Shown: positions 51,603 through 64,000, counted from the stretch's first letter. The stretch: DNA of 64,000 bases from Archegozetes longisetosus (GCA_018873245.2 JAEMBT020000009.1:18193337-18257336), one strand, 5' to 3'. The notes: generated by a model not told the origin, from the sequence alone. A program made the numbers and translations.

Positions 51603-52893
51603 ATGGCTTATAGAAAAAAATAGAAAATCATAAAACGTTGATCATTAATTAGTTACTTAAACTTATATGAGCAACGAATTCCTCCTCATCATATATTTGT
51701 TTATCATCTGAATTATATATGCGCCTTTTATTGCATGTCTTCAAGTAGCTGTTAATATGACGTTTAGTTTTGATAAATAATTATCTGTATTTCATTCTAT
51801 TAAATGTATATTTATTTTTTAATTTATTCTTTTTGTTGATTGGGTTTCTATGATTTACTCGTTTTATAAATGATTAGCTACTTTTGTAAATAAATTATAA
51901 ATCATTTTACGTCTTTTAGTATTATATATTTGACTCAGATATTATTTCATGTTTATTTATTTACTCATTATTATTATAATTATAATTTTGTTATTATTTT
52001 GAATATTTTTCAAAACATGCTATGAATTGACTGAGAGATGCACTGACAGCCAATCCTTTAGCAATGAAAAATCGAAAAAACGACCAGAACCTAAAAAATG
52101 TGCTCTCAGTTTCATAACATAAAAATATAAATTGCCTCAAGTGATTTAAAGCACATAAAAATGCAGAGAAGACTAGAGAATAAACAGCCTAAAGTTGGGT
52201 TAGTCATGAATCGTACTAAGAGACAGTATATGGTACGTTGAGTGATAATATTCTTAGAATTGGCTCAGAACAAATATCTATCACATGCAATCTATTGGTT
52301 TGTCAATTTTCACTCATGTAGCACACATTAGAAGGTTTCGTATATCGTTAAGATTCAAATACTCCCACATCTTAGTGTCAAAGGTCCCATGGTTTGTACT
52401 ATTCGTGAAATGTAATCACGTTTGTCTCTATCTCTGCTCATATAGGATTGCAGACCAAAAAATTTTGTTTAGACGCTTCTAATGATTAGTGTTGGAGTCA
52501 AAATAAAGTTTTAAGGCTTCACAGACAGAGAGAATTGATGCGAACAACTGGTTGTGGTCAACATATACCACTAATACTCACACGTGTTTTACATTAAATG
52601 TCTTAGACATACCAAACAATTCAATCCGTTTTCTCCTCCTTTTTCCTCTGAAAAACATTTGCTCTCTCAACAAACATGTAAGTTTCGGCTTTTCAGACAT
52701 TCGACAAATAGACCCAAAACAGCTTCTTTAAAGCAATCATTTTCGGTCAGTCACTATTTCTCAGTTACTCTCTCACTCACTCTCTTTCGGTCAGTCGCTG
52801 ACTCTCACAGACTCTCTCTCTCCCTCCTATTTTAAGACTTATTTAATGGGATCATGTATTTTGTCAACTTTTACGGTAGGCTTAAAGGCTGGT

Positions 52894-52918
52894 AGAGAGA
52901 GAGAGAGAGAGAGAGAGA
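52894..52918. repeat. (AG)12 microsatellite
   Basis: Pure run. Confidence 0.9.
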
Positions 52919-55032
52919 AATAAATCTGTCGCCAACTTTGTTGATATTACCATCAATTTATTTGCCCAATTTGACTATCAGTGATTGTTTGGAAAGGTAT
53001 TTTTGTTCAAATTTTAGGTTATTTCAAGTGGATTTGAGCTGGAATGTGGGTGGTTGAAACTTTTATGGTGTACTCTCACTGAATGACAATAATTTTCTGA
53101 AAAACCGCGCCTTTAAGTAGCTTTTTATTGATGCAGTCGAACCTCTCGATGACAAATGGTCTATCTTTTTATTATTATACATCTAAGTCGGCAAATATAT
53201 TATGATTACAAGAGATTGAAAGGATTATTACCTTCTTCTTTAAGACTATTTAATGCTTGCCGTAATAAAACTGTCTTTAGATGTGACAAAAAAATTATTT
53301 AACAGCCGTTTAATGAGTTTATATTGGATTCTCTTTAATGGAAATCGGCCAAAAATTTTGATCTCCTAAGAGCTACGAAGTTTGTCTCGCATTTCTTTTA
53401 GACTCCATTTTCATAATATACGTGTTATCTTAATTATCACTTTTAATTGCCTCAAAATTCTTTAGCATCCAATTTATTTGGTTCTATATTGAGTTTTCAA
53501 TAATATCGAATACCAATAATGATAAGATTGAACACATTTTCCACTTTAATTAAGTATTCATTTTATGGCAGAATATTTCCTAATATCTCATTTCGCCATT
53601 AGAATGGTTTAGCTAAAGAAGTAAAAATTGAGCGATAAGTAGTTGCAACCACACAGTCGTGCCCTCTCTCTAATGGACAAATAGAGAGATAAATAATCGT
53701 AAAATTAGATTGAAATTTTGTTTGCAAAAAAGTTTCTTCAAGTAATCAATAGAAAGATAAGAAGTTTGAAGTTTGAAGTTTTAGCTAGATAGAAAATCTC
53801 ATTCATAGCTAATTGGATGAAAGAATATTTGTGTTGATTAGTTCTCACTATAAATGTTATATATCTTCTACTAATCTATTTGAATATCTGACTAATTTCT
53901 CAATTATTTCCAGTAGTTTTACTATATATTATCAAAAGAGCCATTTTAGCAAATATTTTGATTATTTCGTGACTTTCATCACAATTTCGATCAATTAAGT
54001 TATAAACATGAGCTTTGTGTTAGAAACGAGTATTATTTTCAGATAAATTCTAAAAGACTGGTGTCAAATTTAATGATTTTTCAAACTTTAATTTAACCCA
54101 AAACCATATTTATTAACTCAATTAAGACTTTGATTAATTGCTAGTAATTAGTAGCTGTGAAACTATTTTGTGGTCATTTTTTACAATCCAAAGAATCAAA
54201 TTTATCATTGCAGCTAAAAATACTGAACCACACAAACATTAGCTTAATCTAAATATTGGTTTTGATTAAAGATTTGTTGAAACGAGTGACAAGAATTTAG
54301 ATATAATGAACTGAATTTATCTGAACTTTTTGTTCATGCTAATTTATTTTATCCATCATCTCATAGCAGTGTTTCTCACAGGAGTTCCAGTTCTATCTCT
54401 AATTCAAACCTGCATATAATCAATACAAGATTAAGTGTTAATGTTACCAATTTTTAACGCGTTTCATATACGCCAACGTATTTTCTGCTTCGATCGCTTA
54501 ACTCATACTTTTCCTCATTTCTTAGCTCTTATTCTTTTGTATCGCAAATTATTTATTTTGATATCTCGAACGTGTTTTGAGTTTTGAAAATATAGATAAA
54601 TAAAAAGTAGTTACGAAATCCTACCTTTTTATGCGTACGAAGTCTAATGATAATAACAGATATCTATATGATATATGCAAAAGTGGCACTATTTTTACAG
54701 CTTTTATTTCAGTGATTTATAGGTCTTTTTAAATTTTCGCTCACAAACTCTATAATAATTGAATTTTTATAAGTTTTCTAATAGATTTGTTTGATATATA
54801 AAGAAATTTATTCGAATTTTTGCAGTAAACTAGCTTTTGATTTATAGATGGGTTCGTGAGCCCGAAAAAAATTCAAAACATTTTATTGATTTAAAAGAAT
54901 ATGAATTTTTAATAGAAAAGATCTTATTAAATGATAACTTTATCCTTTAAGTTGGACCGACAAATATTTGATTCCTTATCAAAAATGATTTTCTATTGCA
55001 TGTTAATCACGAATGATTTCAGCTTTGTTCAT

Positions 55033-55084
55033 GCTCAAAAGTAGTATGCTCAATAGTATCATACTCAATAGCAGCAAGCTCAAT
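55033..55084. repeat. Tandem 15-bp repeat
   Basis: Three and a half copies of GCTCAATAGTATCAT with substitutions. Confidence 0.75.
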
Positions 55085-55341
55085 TTATTCTTCAATACTG
55101 TCACAACTTGTTTTCAAGTTCAGACTGTTTCTACTTGGCTCATATCCTATTTCATGGCGCGCCTCTTATTTTACATTCAATTTGAACCTAAAAATCATTA
55201 ATCGGTGATCAGAATTTGTGAAATGCGTTTCCTTAATCTAAATTTACTTGTCAGCCATTCAAGTAATAATTGATTAAATACTTAATCAAATTGAAAGATC
55301 ATGATTGGTGTATATGATACCAGTTTAGACTAAATATTCTC

Positions 55342-55841
55342 TTATTTTAATTTTCTTTTGCGGCACCTCTTAGTCCGACCACTTCTTAGTGCGGGTATAA
55401 CTTTCTGATTGATACTGAAATTGATTTTGTTCAACGATATCAAAATGTAGATTAAAAGTTGTGCAGCAATGCATTCGCTTAGTCTTTCTCTATTCTGTCT
55501 GATCTGAATGTAGTGATGACAGGATGTCGTCGCGAATATCAATAGATTAGTGAGTGTGGTGTCGGTTCTTGTCGCATAGCAGTGATACAGTCCTCCGGTA
55601 TAATCCTTTTCATAGCCAACCTTATTATCCACTCAAAAAACAGATTGCGATTGAGTGTAGCGCTGAAGTGGCTTTTGAAAAGAGCAAAAAATGTCTTCCC
55701 TTTTTTAATACTAAAAACTCTACTTTTGATAATTGATCGGAGAGACTGTACGTTTAAAACGAAGGTAACATCTGCTCTCAAACGAACTCTTTGTACTTCG
55801 AACCGAATGATGAATCGTAAAACGAAATCAAAAATAGCAGA
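55342..55841 (-). pseudogene. Two overlapping long open frames, unknown product
   Basis: Minus strand. Frame one is open for 100 codons, 55841-55539 (FDFVLRFIIRFEVQRVRLRA, KTFFALFKSHFSATLNRNLF, KRIIPEDCITAMRQEP). Frame two is open for 96 codons, 55632-55342 (GLYHCYATRTDTTL, QIRQNRERLSECIAAQLLIY) with a basic tail (SGRTKRCRKRKLK) resembling a nuclear localisation signal. Neither has an ATG near its start. They overlap by about 94 bp, so together they could be one 500-bp coding region with a single frameshift. The plus strand also carries shorter open frames (55554-55736, 55582-55845). A telomere-like word lies 60 bp to the right. No family is recognised; decayed gene or mobile-element ORF are both possible. 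Confidence 0.28.
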
Positions 55842-55901
55842 TTAATAAGAAAAAAGAGCAGAAATAATGGAATAATTTTGAAAATGTAATAATAGTTGCT
55901 A

Positions 55902-55930
55902 ATCTAACCTAACCTAATTTGACCTAACCT
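55902..55930. repeat. Telomere-like CCTAA patch
   Basis: ATCTAACCTAACCTA, then GACCTAACCTA. The first 15 bases are the reverse complement of the words at 40278 and 48561. Confidence 0.65.
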
Positions 55931-56509
55931 ACTATAGTTTAGAGATGGAACTAAAATCGTGATCTCAATACATCATTCTAAGAACTGAGAATATTTTAAA
56001 TTTGAAATAGAAATGCTAGTTTTAATTATTAATTTGAGAGCAAAATTTTCAATTTCATAACACTGTTTATGAAAGTGTCAAGTATTACTGATTGATGAGA
56101 AACACGTAATTAATTATAAGAAGTGATTTTTAGTATTTCAATGCTATAAATAAAATCATAGGTGTTTTCAGCTGAAATAATCAAACTATATTAAGTAGCT
56201 TTTCATATTATATATAACTTATCGGAGTTTTATGCACAATAAAAGGGGAAAATGCAATATAAATGATTGTTGAATTAAATAAATGATTCATTTGTGTTAA
56301 GAATAATAAATGTTATGAGTGTTTGATTTTTATTTACTTTAAAATTTGGAATTTTTGAGGAGTAAAGTATTTAGAAATTATAGAATAAAACTTAATTTAG
56401 AAAACGGAAACAATATAAAGAATCAAAGATTAAGGCGCGTCTGAATGGCAAATCTATTTTTACTTAATAGTAATTATTATTTTTCACGAAACATAGTCTG
56501 CATTAGTAA

Positions 56510-57054
56510 ATACACTTAAAAGTTGGAGCAACACATCTTGGCGTTGGTCTCTTTGAGCTCACACATACAATTTCACACTACGAAAAGGTGTGGTCCTATA
56601 TTTATTCACTTGTTGGAGCTAAGATGAAAAAGCCGTTTTTAGCATTACCGGTAATTTATCTGAGGCTTCGACTATCGTTTATATGCACGTAATGATTATA
56701 GCAGAAAACTGTAGGTCTTTGTGAGAAGTCATTGCCGCAGGCTGTTTTGCTCCTTTTTGCCAAGAATACATTTGCCAAATATTTTTCGGTGAAAGACACC
56801 ACCATAAAAATACTCGCCCTTTCAAACATCAAAAATTCGTGATATTATCTTCTCTTTTGCCTTATTTTTCATTTAACAGACATAAAGAAAAGAAAAGTTG
56901 GATCAGAGTTGAAAAGTTAGACCAAACGTTTTTCAGGCTTATAATGTGGACTAAAAGCCTATTTTTTGACAACTTGTTTAATAGTGTAATCCACTTATAT
57001 AATAGGTCACCCCTTCTCAAAAACAATACTAAACTACTAGTATTGATTCGGTGA
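56510..57054 (+). pseudogene. Long coding-like region broken by one TGA
   Basis: Frame one is open 56623-57054 except for a single TGA at 56722-56724: 33 codons before it (KAVFSITGNLSEASTIVYMH) and 109 after it. The downstream part begins with a cysteine/histidine-rich section (AAGCFAPFCQEYICQIFFGE, RHHHKNTRPFKHQKF) and continues with basic and hydrophobic segments to TGA at 57052-57054. Frame two (56510-56692, 60 codons, VGATHLGVGLFELTHTIS) overlaps its left part and is equally protein-like, so the whole could be one decayed gene with one frameshift and one stop. The minus strand is open over 56862-57071 as an alternative. Unassigned; the run length alone makes chance unlikely. Confidence 0.33.
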
Positions 57055-58245
57055 AGCAAATAATCTTCTCAACTGTTTTATTCAATTTTGTCTTGTCTTG
57101 TATTAAATATTTTCCAATTTTTAAACTTGACTGCATCGACTGCAGAATAATACCTGCATTTAATGGCTCAAAACCTGGGCTTGTATCAGATAACAAATAT
57201 TACATTCTTATCAGCAATTTATAGAAAGTTTTTAGCTCAGAGATCTCTCTCATGATCTGATTTTTGAAGTTCAGATCTAAAATGAAATTTGAGCATTTTT
57301 GCTCAGTTATTGACTTACTGTTATTGTGGTTATTCTATTATTAATCTTGATTTGTCAAATGGAATTCATTAGATATGAGAGCCTTTTGTATCTGTACTTT
57401 CCGACAACTGGTTGACAGTAACGAAATAATGTTAGTTACAAAAAATCTGTTAACTGAACAGATTTAGGGAACGGGACAATATATATAAAAAATATGCAGT
57501 CAACCGAAACACCAAAACTGTTTTGTGAAAAATCAAATTCATTCAGTAAGATATTGTTCGCTCTTGGGCTATTCACAAGTCGGTTTGTCATTTTGACATT
57601 TGCATACGAGTATGAAACTAACCTAGCTTAAGCTAGCCTAACTCAGCTTAACTCAGCCTAACTCAGCCTAACCTAACCAACTCTACTCTGTTTGACATCA
57701 CAAATTTGCCTAAACTATAAGTCTCGAAATAGTGCTCACTTTCCATTTGGTATATCTAACAAATTAATGTTTAACTAAATCAATTGCTTCTTATCTGCGG
57801 CCAGACTTTAAGGTCGTAAAATAAAACGAATACAGTATCCATTTATGTTATCTTAAGCGCTGTCCGCATCCCTCAGAAATATCTCTTTATAAAGTGATTT
57901 ATATTAAGGTTATTTTAATTGATTCTTTCAGACATTTTGCAGTCAAGTCTACTTTAGATTAATGCTTAAATTTGCAATAAATATATGAGCACTTAAATGC
58001 TTAATTACTGGTTTCTCCTTTTAATCTATTTTTAATTAAAAGCTTCAGATTATTAAACATTGAATTTGATTATTATATATTACTATATTGTATATTCTTA
58101 TTAATGAAGACAATGTTTTGGTACTAAATATTTATAGCAATTTGATTAATAATAAAACAGCGTATCATTTATCAGACAAAAATTGACAGTATATTAAAAC
58201 CAATTTGATGGTTAATATTTAGGAAGAAATGAGGTGTTCGATGTT
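57055..58245. other. AT-rich non-coding stretch
   Basis: Apart from the CCTAA-like array there is no feature I can support. Confidence 0.5.
57630..57679. repeat. Tandem 10-bp array ending in telomere-like CCTAACC
   Basis: Repeats of CTCAGCCTAA pass into CCTAACCTAACC, giving a gradient from a minisatellite to the arthropod telomere word. Confidence 0.7.
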
Positions 58246-58505
58246 TCATAAGTGATAGACAGAAATTAGTAAAGTGGCCTTTTGGGCCAAGTACTGGTCC
58301 CAAATGTTAGCTCCAGGCGAATTAGCAATTAGAGAGAATTTGCATTCACAGCTCTCATAGCTCTTAGAGTCATAAAAGATTTTGCCACTAAATCTGGTGA
58401 ACGTGTGTTTGGCCACAAATTGCTTAATTTATTGATGATTTAAAGCATGTCCCGACAGGACTTTGGAGAAGCGGCTCTAGAAGTAATAAATTTGAAAGAT
58501 AAATA
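58246..58505. other. GC-richer patch, coding-like on both strands
   Basis: Minus strand: 60 codons open (58428-58246), containing KHTFTRFSGKIFYDSK, ESCECKFSLIANSPGANIWD and QYLAQKATLLIS. Plus strand: 58273-58506 open except for two stops (EFAFTALIALRVIKDFATKS, GERVFGHKLLNLLMI). Composition differs sharply from the flanks. A relic exon is likely on one strand, but I cannot choose or name it. Confidence 0.25.
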
Positions 58506-58600
58506 GCTATTTTATAAGTATAACTTATATCAATTTCTTCCTTGTTCTGTGCATTATGTGATAATCATTTCTAATGCAATTTTCTGCTTAAACGCTAATT

Positions 58601-58672
58601 TCTCTCCAATCAGATACTTCTCTCAAATCGGATTCTTCTCTCGAACCATATTCTTCTCTCAGATCAGAAAAT
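58601..58672. repeat. Four tandem 18-bp units
   Basis: Consensus TCTCTCAAATCAGATTCT with several substitutions per copy. Confidence 0.8.
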
Positions 58673-61030
58673 ATCTCGAATGCTCTCCACTTGTTTGTAA
58701 ATTTTTCTTCTGATAAACAGATACCAATCAGAGCCATTTACTGAATAAAATTAAGAGAAAAAATGTTTCATACATTCGTCTTGTTCGGTGATCTCATGCT
58801 CGCTGCAAATGATGGCCATTGACTGGCTCTAATAAATTTGTTACAGTTAATCGGTTACGGTTTGTTACTCAAACTTTGCTAACACTAGAGTCTGATTAGA
58901 GCCCTTCATCTGGGTGTACTTTATTTGTTGAGTTTTTCTTTCATTCTGACGACGATTGATTGAAACGAAACATAGAATGATATCAAATTGACAGAACAAG
59001 TGATAAAACATATATTTCTTACTAAAACCATTAATCAAAGGATTGCAGAGAAATGAAGACGAAAATATTCAAAGTAGTCTAGTACATGCGTTGACCAATT
59101 CAAGTATGAATGCCTACATCATAATCCATGTGTTGAACAGCTTTTCCCGAGTAGGAGTCATACAAATGGACAATAGGCTATCGTTCATCAATCATTTCTC
59201 CCTCTCTAGTAAATGGTAATTAAGAGGCGTCTTGTCGTTAACTTTTCTCTTGGCGGCGGAAATGGGATCTGCCGCGGATGCAACAAATTGTTCTGACTTT
59301 GACCGTTGCGGTCACTCTTTCGATTTGGGTCATTGATTGATTGAACGGCGATTCCAGTGTGACCACAGCTTAGAATGTGTGAGAATTGGTAGATATATAT
59401 TCGATACAATAATTTGTATTGTTCAAAACTGAATTGCACGCACTTTGTTCTTCACAATTGTCCACAACGAGCTCGATTCTTAATTGTATTAATTTGCTAA
59501 CTCTCGCAGTTTATGTTCAGTATAAGTGCTCATTTTTGTTGCTGTTGTTTCGAAAAAGTATATCTCGATTCTCTAAAAAAGCTGACCAATTTAAACAATA
59601 AATTGTGATCAATACAATTTGATTTATTCATTTAAAAATATACGAGAGTAGTCATTAAATTTGAGTATAATACCTATAATTGCGTTGAATTTGTATTTAT
59701 ACGAGCATTTGATACCATACAATAAAATTGATAGATAGAAACATAAAATAATATACTATAAAATTGATAACCCTATATTAAAACAATACAATTTAGAAAT
59801 TTCGAAATTCATATAACTCTTTATTTGTGAATTGTCTTATATGACAGCCTTGACTTCAATCATATAGCAAAATAGAGCAGTTTGTTCAATTCAAGCATAT
59901 TGAAAATTGAAATATCAGATCAATGTTAAGTTGCTTTACTATTAAATCATGACATAAATGAGAATTTTTTATGATCTAATTTTCTTATATAGTCTTATCT
60001 TTGTTTGTTTCTCATTTTTAGATCTAAGTCATAATTTATAAGTTGGCTCAAACGTTCGGTTAAATCTTGTTCTCTTCAGTTAAAGTAAGTAATTGTATGA
60101 TTTTTCATTCAAGTTCATATAAATAGTAACTTTGAATTATTCAAACGACTTGTACCGTATTCTGAATACTATGTTTAGCTAACTTGTAATCGAATTGAAA
60201 AGAAAAGTTAAGCTAGTTTATAAACTTGAAAATTGAATTAATTTAGTGCATACAGTAATTGTCTAAACTATAGAACATATTTCAGACTCATTACATAATT
60301 TCTAAACGATTAGTGACAAAGTTAGAGTGAATATAAACGATTAATTTAGATAGCGACATATTCATATAAAAGACTGGTCAGATTAGTTTTCTTGATCTTC
60401 AAAAGCCATATATTAACATAAATTTGCATTTACAACATGAAAAAGAGTCATCATAATTTGCCTGATGGGTTAATCACCGAATATTGAAGGAATGTATTTA
60501 TTTGGAGGGCATATTTAAATTATGATATTTAAATCATCTTGGGTCATTTTCAATATGATGCATAATATAATACTCTATTTGACTGAACATTTTATAATTT
60601 GTAATTTTGCCTTTGAGGAATGGCTCCTATTATTCGCATAATCAAGTTCTGCAATATCTTCTTTATCGCTGTTTGCTTTGTCTTATGGAAATAAAATATA
60701 AGTTATGACTACTATTTATAGCATATTATTTTTTCTGACAATTTCCATGTTTTGCATCACTAGCTCTTATGCAAATATTGCACTCCTGGCTCTCTAGGGT
60801 TTAGTCGGCACAGTAGAAAAAATCACAAAATGTCAGCCGTCGGGGCTTTTTTCCACTTTATCTGTCGGTTAGTATAAGTCTGACATTTTTCATGACATTT
60901 TTGACATGAGAGCGTCCGTTAGTTCTTAACGCATCAAATAATTGTGACGCTTAGAAGTTATTGATTGATTGTTGCGCAAGTAGAAGACAATTGTTTGCAA
61001 TAGATCCAAATGAACTCTAACAGAACAGAA

Positions 61031-61083
61031 GTTAAGCTAAGCTAAGCTAAGCTAACCCAATCTAACCCAATCTAACTTAACCG
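61031..61083. repeat. GCTAA/CCCAATCTAA tandem array
   Basis: Four GCTAA units, then two of CCCAATCTAA. It is a one-base variant of the CCTAA telomere word. Confidence 0.7.
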
Positions 61084-63657
61084 ATTGAAATTATGTATCT
61101 AATGATCATTTTCTTGTCATGTAATGTGTGGCTCAAAGCAGTCTATGTTTATATTAGACTGTAAATCATACGAAAATGATGTTAGGAAAAAATTTGGCAT
61201 AATTTCAATATTTAATTTATTGCTTTTCGTACCCACTAATTATGTTCACTAATTACACACCGAAAGGGTGGAGTTTTTGTGAACAGTGAGCCCAAAGATT
61301 TTTGCCAGACATTAATTAATGCAATGTTACAGTTGGATAAGCGACTGATTTCACTATCAGTCATCTAACACTATAACTCTTACTATGTTTTCGGACAAAT
61401 TTTGTTATGACTTAAAATTATTAATCAAACAAATAAATTAAATAGATACTTATTAGACTCTAAATGTTTTTTTTCGTATATGTGTTGATTGATGGCTTCA
61501 CTTGATTTTATGTTAGATTATTAGAAATATAGCTCTAGATCTAAGTCACTATAACCGAACATAGAGACTCTATTTCAGTAGCACAGACTCTATCCTTGCC
61601 TCAAAAATGTTCTCACTGGCATCTAATAATATTAATACAATTTATGGACTGATATTAGAGTAATGAATGCATGGAATTGGTTAATTTATACGAAAATGCT
61701 TATAACTTTTCGGAAGCCTTTTCTAGTTTAAAGCATGATAAGGTGTTCAAATCCCAAATGATAATTTAGTTAATGCTATTTATTATATTATTATTTTTTA
61801 TTGTTAACATGACTAGTGATGACTTTATTAAAAGTGAAATAACAACTGATGTGAATATATTTTTGTTTTAGTTGATGCATAAATGTCTGATTGTTGTTAT
61901 TAGTTAAACTTAATTAACATAAATTATCGTTTATTTTTATTTATCAAACTAATAAATATAAATCATTATGTTTTATAGTTCGGTAGATTATTATCATATC
62001 TTTGGTGATTCTGTTTTCTAAACCTAATCAAATTTTGACAATTATTTGAAGAGAACTTACTTTTTATAACTCAGAGCAAAACTCAAAGCAGAGCAATAAA
62101 AGTAAAAACCGATTCTCAAATACAGATAAGATTTTTTTTAATGCACTTTCGATGGAAATTGTGCTCTCACTCTAACTGGTATTGATTTATTTGAGAGCAA
62201 GAATAGAGTTTATATATCTATAATTGATTTCTCACAGCAAATCAAATAATACATGAAATGAATAGCTTTATCAATCATATAAGAGCCAAATTATATTCTG
62301 ACGAATATCACATATTGTGATGAAGACCGATTCCATTCACATTACATTTGACTGTTCAACACAGTCTAAGCTCTGTTTCTAATATTATCAATCAAATTTT
62401 TCAGCAATACCTGCATTCTGTTTAACATTTCTGTCTTAATTGGTATGATTAAAAATCAATCAATAGTTCAAATGTATAAAAGCTTATCGAAGAGACAGTT
62501 GATTGTCAGGAATTTAAGGAGATATTGTTCACATCGGGCGAGATTAAGAAATACAGTGCCATTCAATCTAAGATGACAGTAAGAATGCTGTTCGCAAACG
62601 ATCAACTTGAAAGGAGGCAAATATCAGACGTCATGTACTTATATGTTGGAGATATTATTTGTAAAAAATAAATTATTATCAAAATCTAAAGCCGTTCAAT
62701 ATTTCTATACATTGACTTCAATTCTCATTTCTAATGCATTCATGTTTAAGTGCTGTTATGAAAATAGCAATTTTTCAATATAGTTTGTGTTAGGAATAGA
62801 GAGATCAGCAAAAACTGGACAGATTTTATTTTTTGTAAAATAAGCTTCCTCTACATTAGCAGATTGATATTCTAATCACATTTATTTGGTTTAAAAGTTC
62901 AAACTTAATGTATTACTGCAGTAGTGAACAAATAATAGGTTCAGTGTTTACTAGAAACAAATTAGTGAAAAACAATAATAAAAGTTTTCTCAATATATTT
63001 ATTATGCAAGGGATCTTCGCTTCATTCTACTCAAAATTTTCATATTCAACATTTCAAATTATAATAAATGCAAATTTCACCTTAAAACGAGTCTAATATT
63101 AAATATATTATTGAGTGAACACATATCGGCATTTGGCACCTGTTCATCGGTTTATATTCCGCCTTAAATTTAGTAGTGATATGACAGCTGTTATGATGAA
63201 TATTTCATAATTTTCTTGTTTGGCTCTTCTTTTACGTATTCATGTATATATGAGTATTATAGAGGCAAAACTTGCGTTTCGTGACTTGTGTCAAGTTTTT
63301 ACACAAAAAACTGTTGCGCACAGATTGTCATATTTTTGCGACTATTTTTTCAACATTATAAGTATTTATTTTTTCTTCTTAGCAAAAAATCTATTTTCTG
63401 TTCTGCACACGCATTATGTATTCCCAAATATCTTCTTGTTTGATGAGAGAAGAGTTTAGTTACAAATATCAGAGCAAACGGACGCGTTTTATTACTCGGA
63501 TTATGTCTTAATCCTTCGGTGATTTGTTGGTTGAGTTCGGTTTTTAGAGGGAGCGAAAGCCGTGGCATTAAATGAGAACTTATACCCGTTTTATTCCTGT
63601 TCTGACTTAACAAACAACTTAATGTGCATTTTTTTTATCCCAGATTATCATTTCAAT

Positions 63658-63755
63658 GGCTCTGAGTGTCTGAAACATGTTCAACATTTTCAAAGCAAAT
63701 TTCTATGACTCTGAGTGTTTCATACATGTCCGACATTTTCAAAACAAATTTTACG
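63658..63755. repeat. 49-bp tandem duplication
   Basis: Two adjoining copies starting with G-CTCTGAGTGT and sharing GACATTTTCAAA-like cores, differing at about eight positions. Confidence 0.78.
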
Positions 63756-64000
63756 ATCATTTATTTTTTTATTAGCAAACTAAAATATTTTCTGATCAAC
63801 ACTAGTGTTTTGCTAAAAGAGAAATTGATCTAATCCTGAAAAAGTTTTCCTATTCGACAAATATGCTAATTAAATGTAATTTATGACAATTTTTGTGTTG
63901 CGAAATGAGGAAAACACAGTTTCTGTAAATGAGATTCAGACAAAATAGAAATTTATCATTTTGTTTATAGTTTAGTTCTGTCTCCAAATGTTTACTAAAA

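Larger units (their letters stand above)
50983..55341. other. Gene-poor AT-rich stretch
   Basis: Nothing coding is supported. Frames at 51306-51515, 52285-52482 and 52584-52835 are noted but not called. Confidence 0.45.
58506..64000. other. Gene-poor AT-rich stretch
   Basis: It holds the repeats listed separately and two GC-richer patches (59220-59390, 60780-60960) with short open stretches but no family signal. Opposed frames near 63220-63640 are both open for over 80 codons and cannot be separated by eye. Confidence 0.45.

Noticed and set aside
52584-52835. 83-codon Ser/Leu/Phe-rich frame
   Set aside because: GTG start, and the C-terminal half derives from CT-rich simple sequence.
60797-60960. 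NRQIKWKK on the minus strand resembling homeodomain helix 3, and CKYC...H...H on the plus strand resembling a zinc finger
   Set aside because: Both are isolated fragments without the rest of the domain and with wrong spacing.
61744-61762. GTTCAAATCCC resembling a tRNA T-loop
   Set aside because: The flanking bases do not form a T stem and no acceptor or anticodon arm is present.
63220-63640. Opposed frames each open for over 80 codons
   Set aside because: No ATG start near either left end, mutually exclusive, and no motif; recorded only as an ambiguous patch.
1-64000. CRISPR arrays, bacterial operons, phage modules
   Set aside because: No regularly spaced identical repeats, no prokaryotic coding density; the sequence is of eukaryotic type.

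Overview
This window looks like a gene-poor, strongly AT-rich stretch of an animal nuclear genome, most likely an arthropod and perhaps a mite or tick. The clues are: (i) no dense long ORFs and no bacterial operon structure, (ii) many long pure AG/CT dinucleotide microsatellites, (iii) scattered short runs of CCTAA/TTAGG, the canonical arthropod telomere word, and (iv) a decayed copy of an ATP-gated P2X receptor gene, a family known from ticks and other chelicerates but absent from Drosophila and C. elegans. The organism call is an inference.

The only protein family I recognise is P2X, on the minus strand at 1704-2701. Motifs of the receptor ectodomain appear in the right order (cysteine-rich head, GRC, WCPV, IKNS-FP, DPFCP, NF--AYY, IRF), but the copy carries three in-frame stops, at least one frameshift and no recognisable start, so it is a pseudogene or an unannotatable broken copy. 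It keeps a plausible intron donor (AG|GTAAAT).

Elsewhere there are isolated, unusually long open stretches or two-frame patches with protein-like composition that I cannot assign. The best are 15953-16393 (minus, 146 aa, ATG start), 16824-17123 (plus, 99 codons open), 27284-27535 (minus), 31246-31511 (minus, two frames, cysteine-rich), 37920-38239 (plus, two frames meeting at an ATGA overlap), 55342-55841 (minus, two frames) and 56510-57054 (plus, long frame broken by one TGA). They may be internal exons, pseudogenes or relics of mobile elements; several are also open on the opposite strand, which weakens each call.

The remainder is AT-rich non-coding DNA carrying at least 11 dinucleotide or trinucleotide microsatellites, more than a dozen short minisatellite-like tandem arrays with 10-49 bp units, several perfect inverted repeats, and telomere-like words. 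I found no tRNA, rRNA, CRISPR array, terminal inverted repeats of an intact transposon, or complete known gene. There is no evident pathway or operon; the genes, if any are alive, are isolated.
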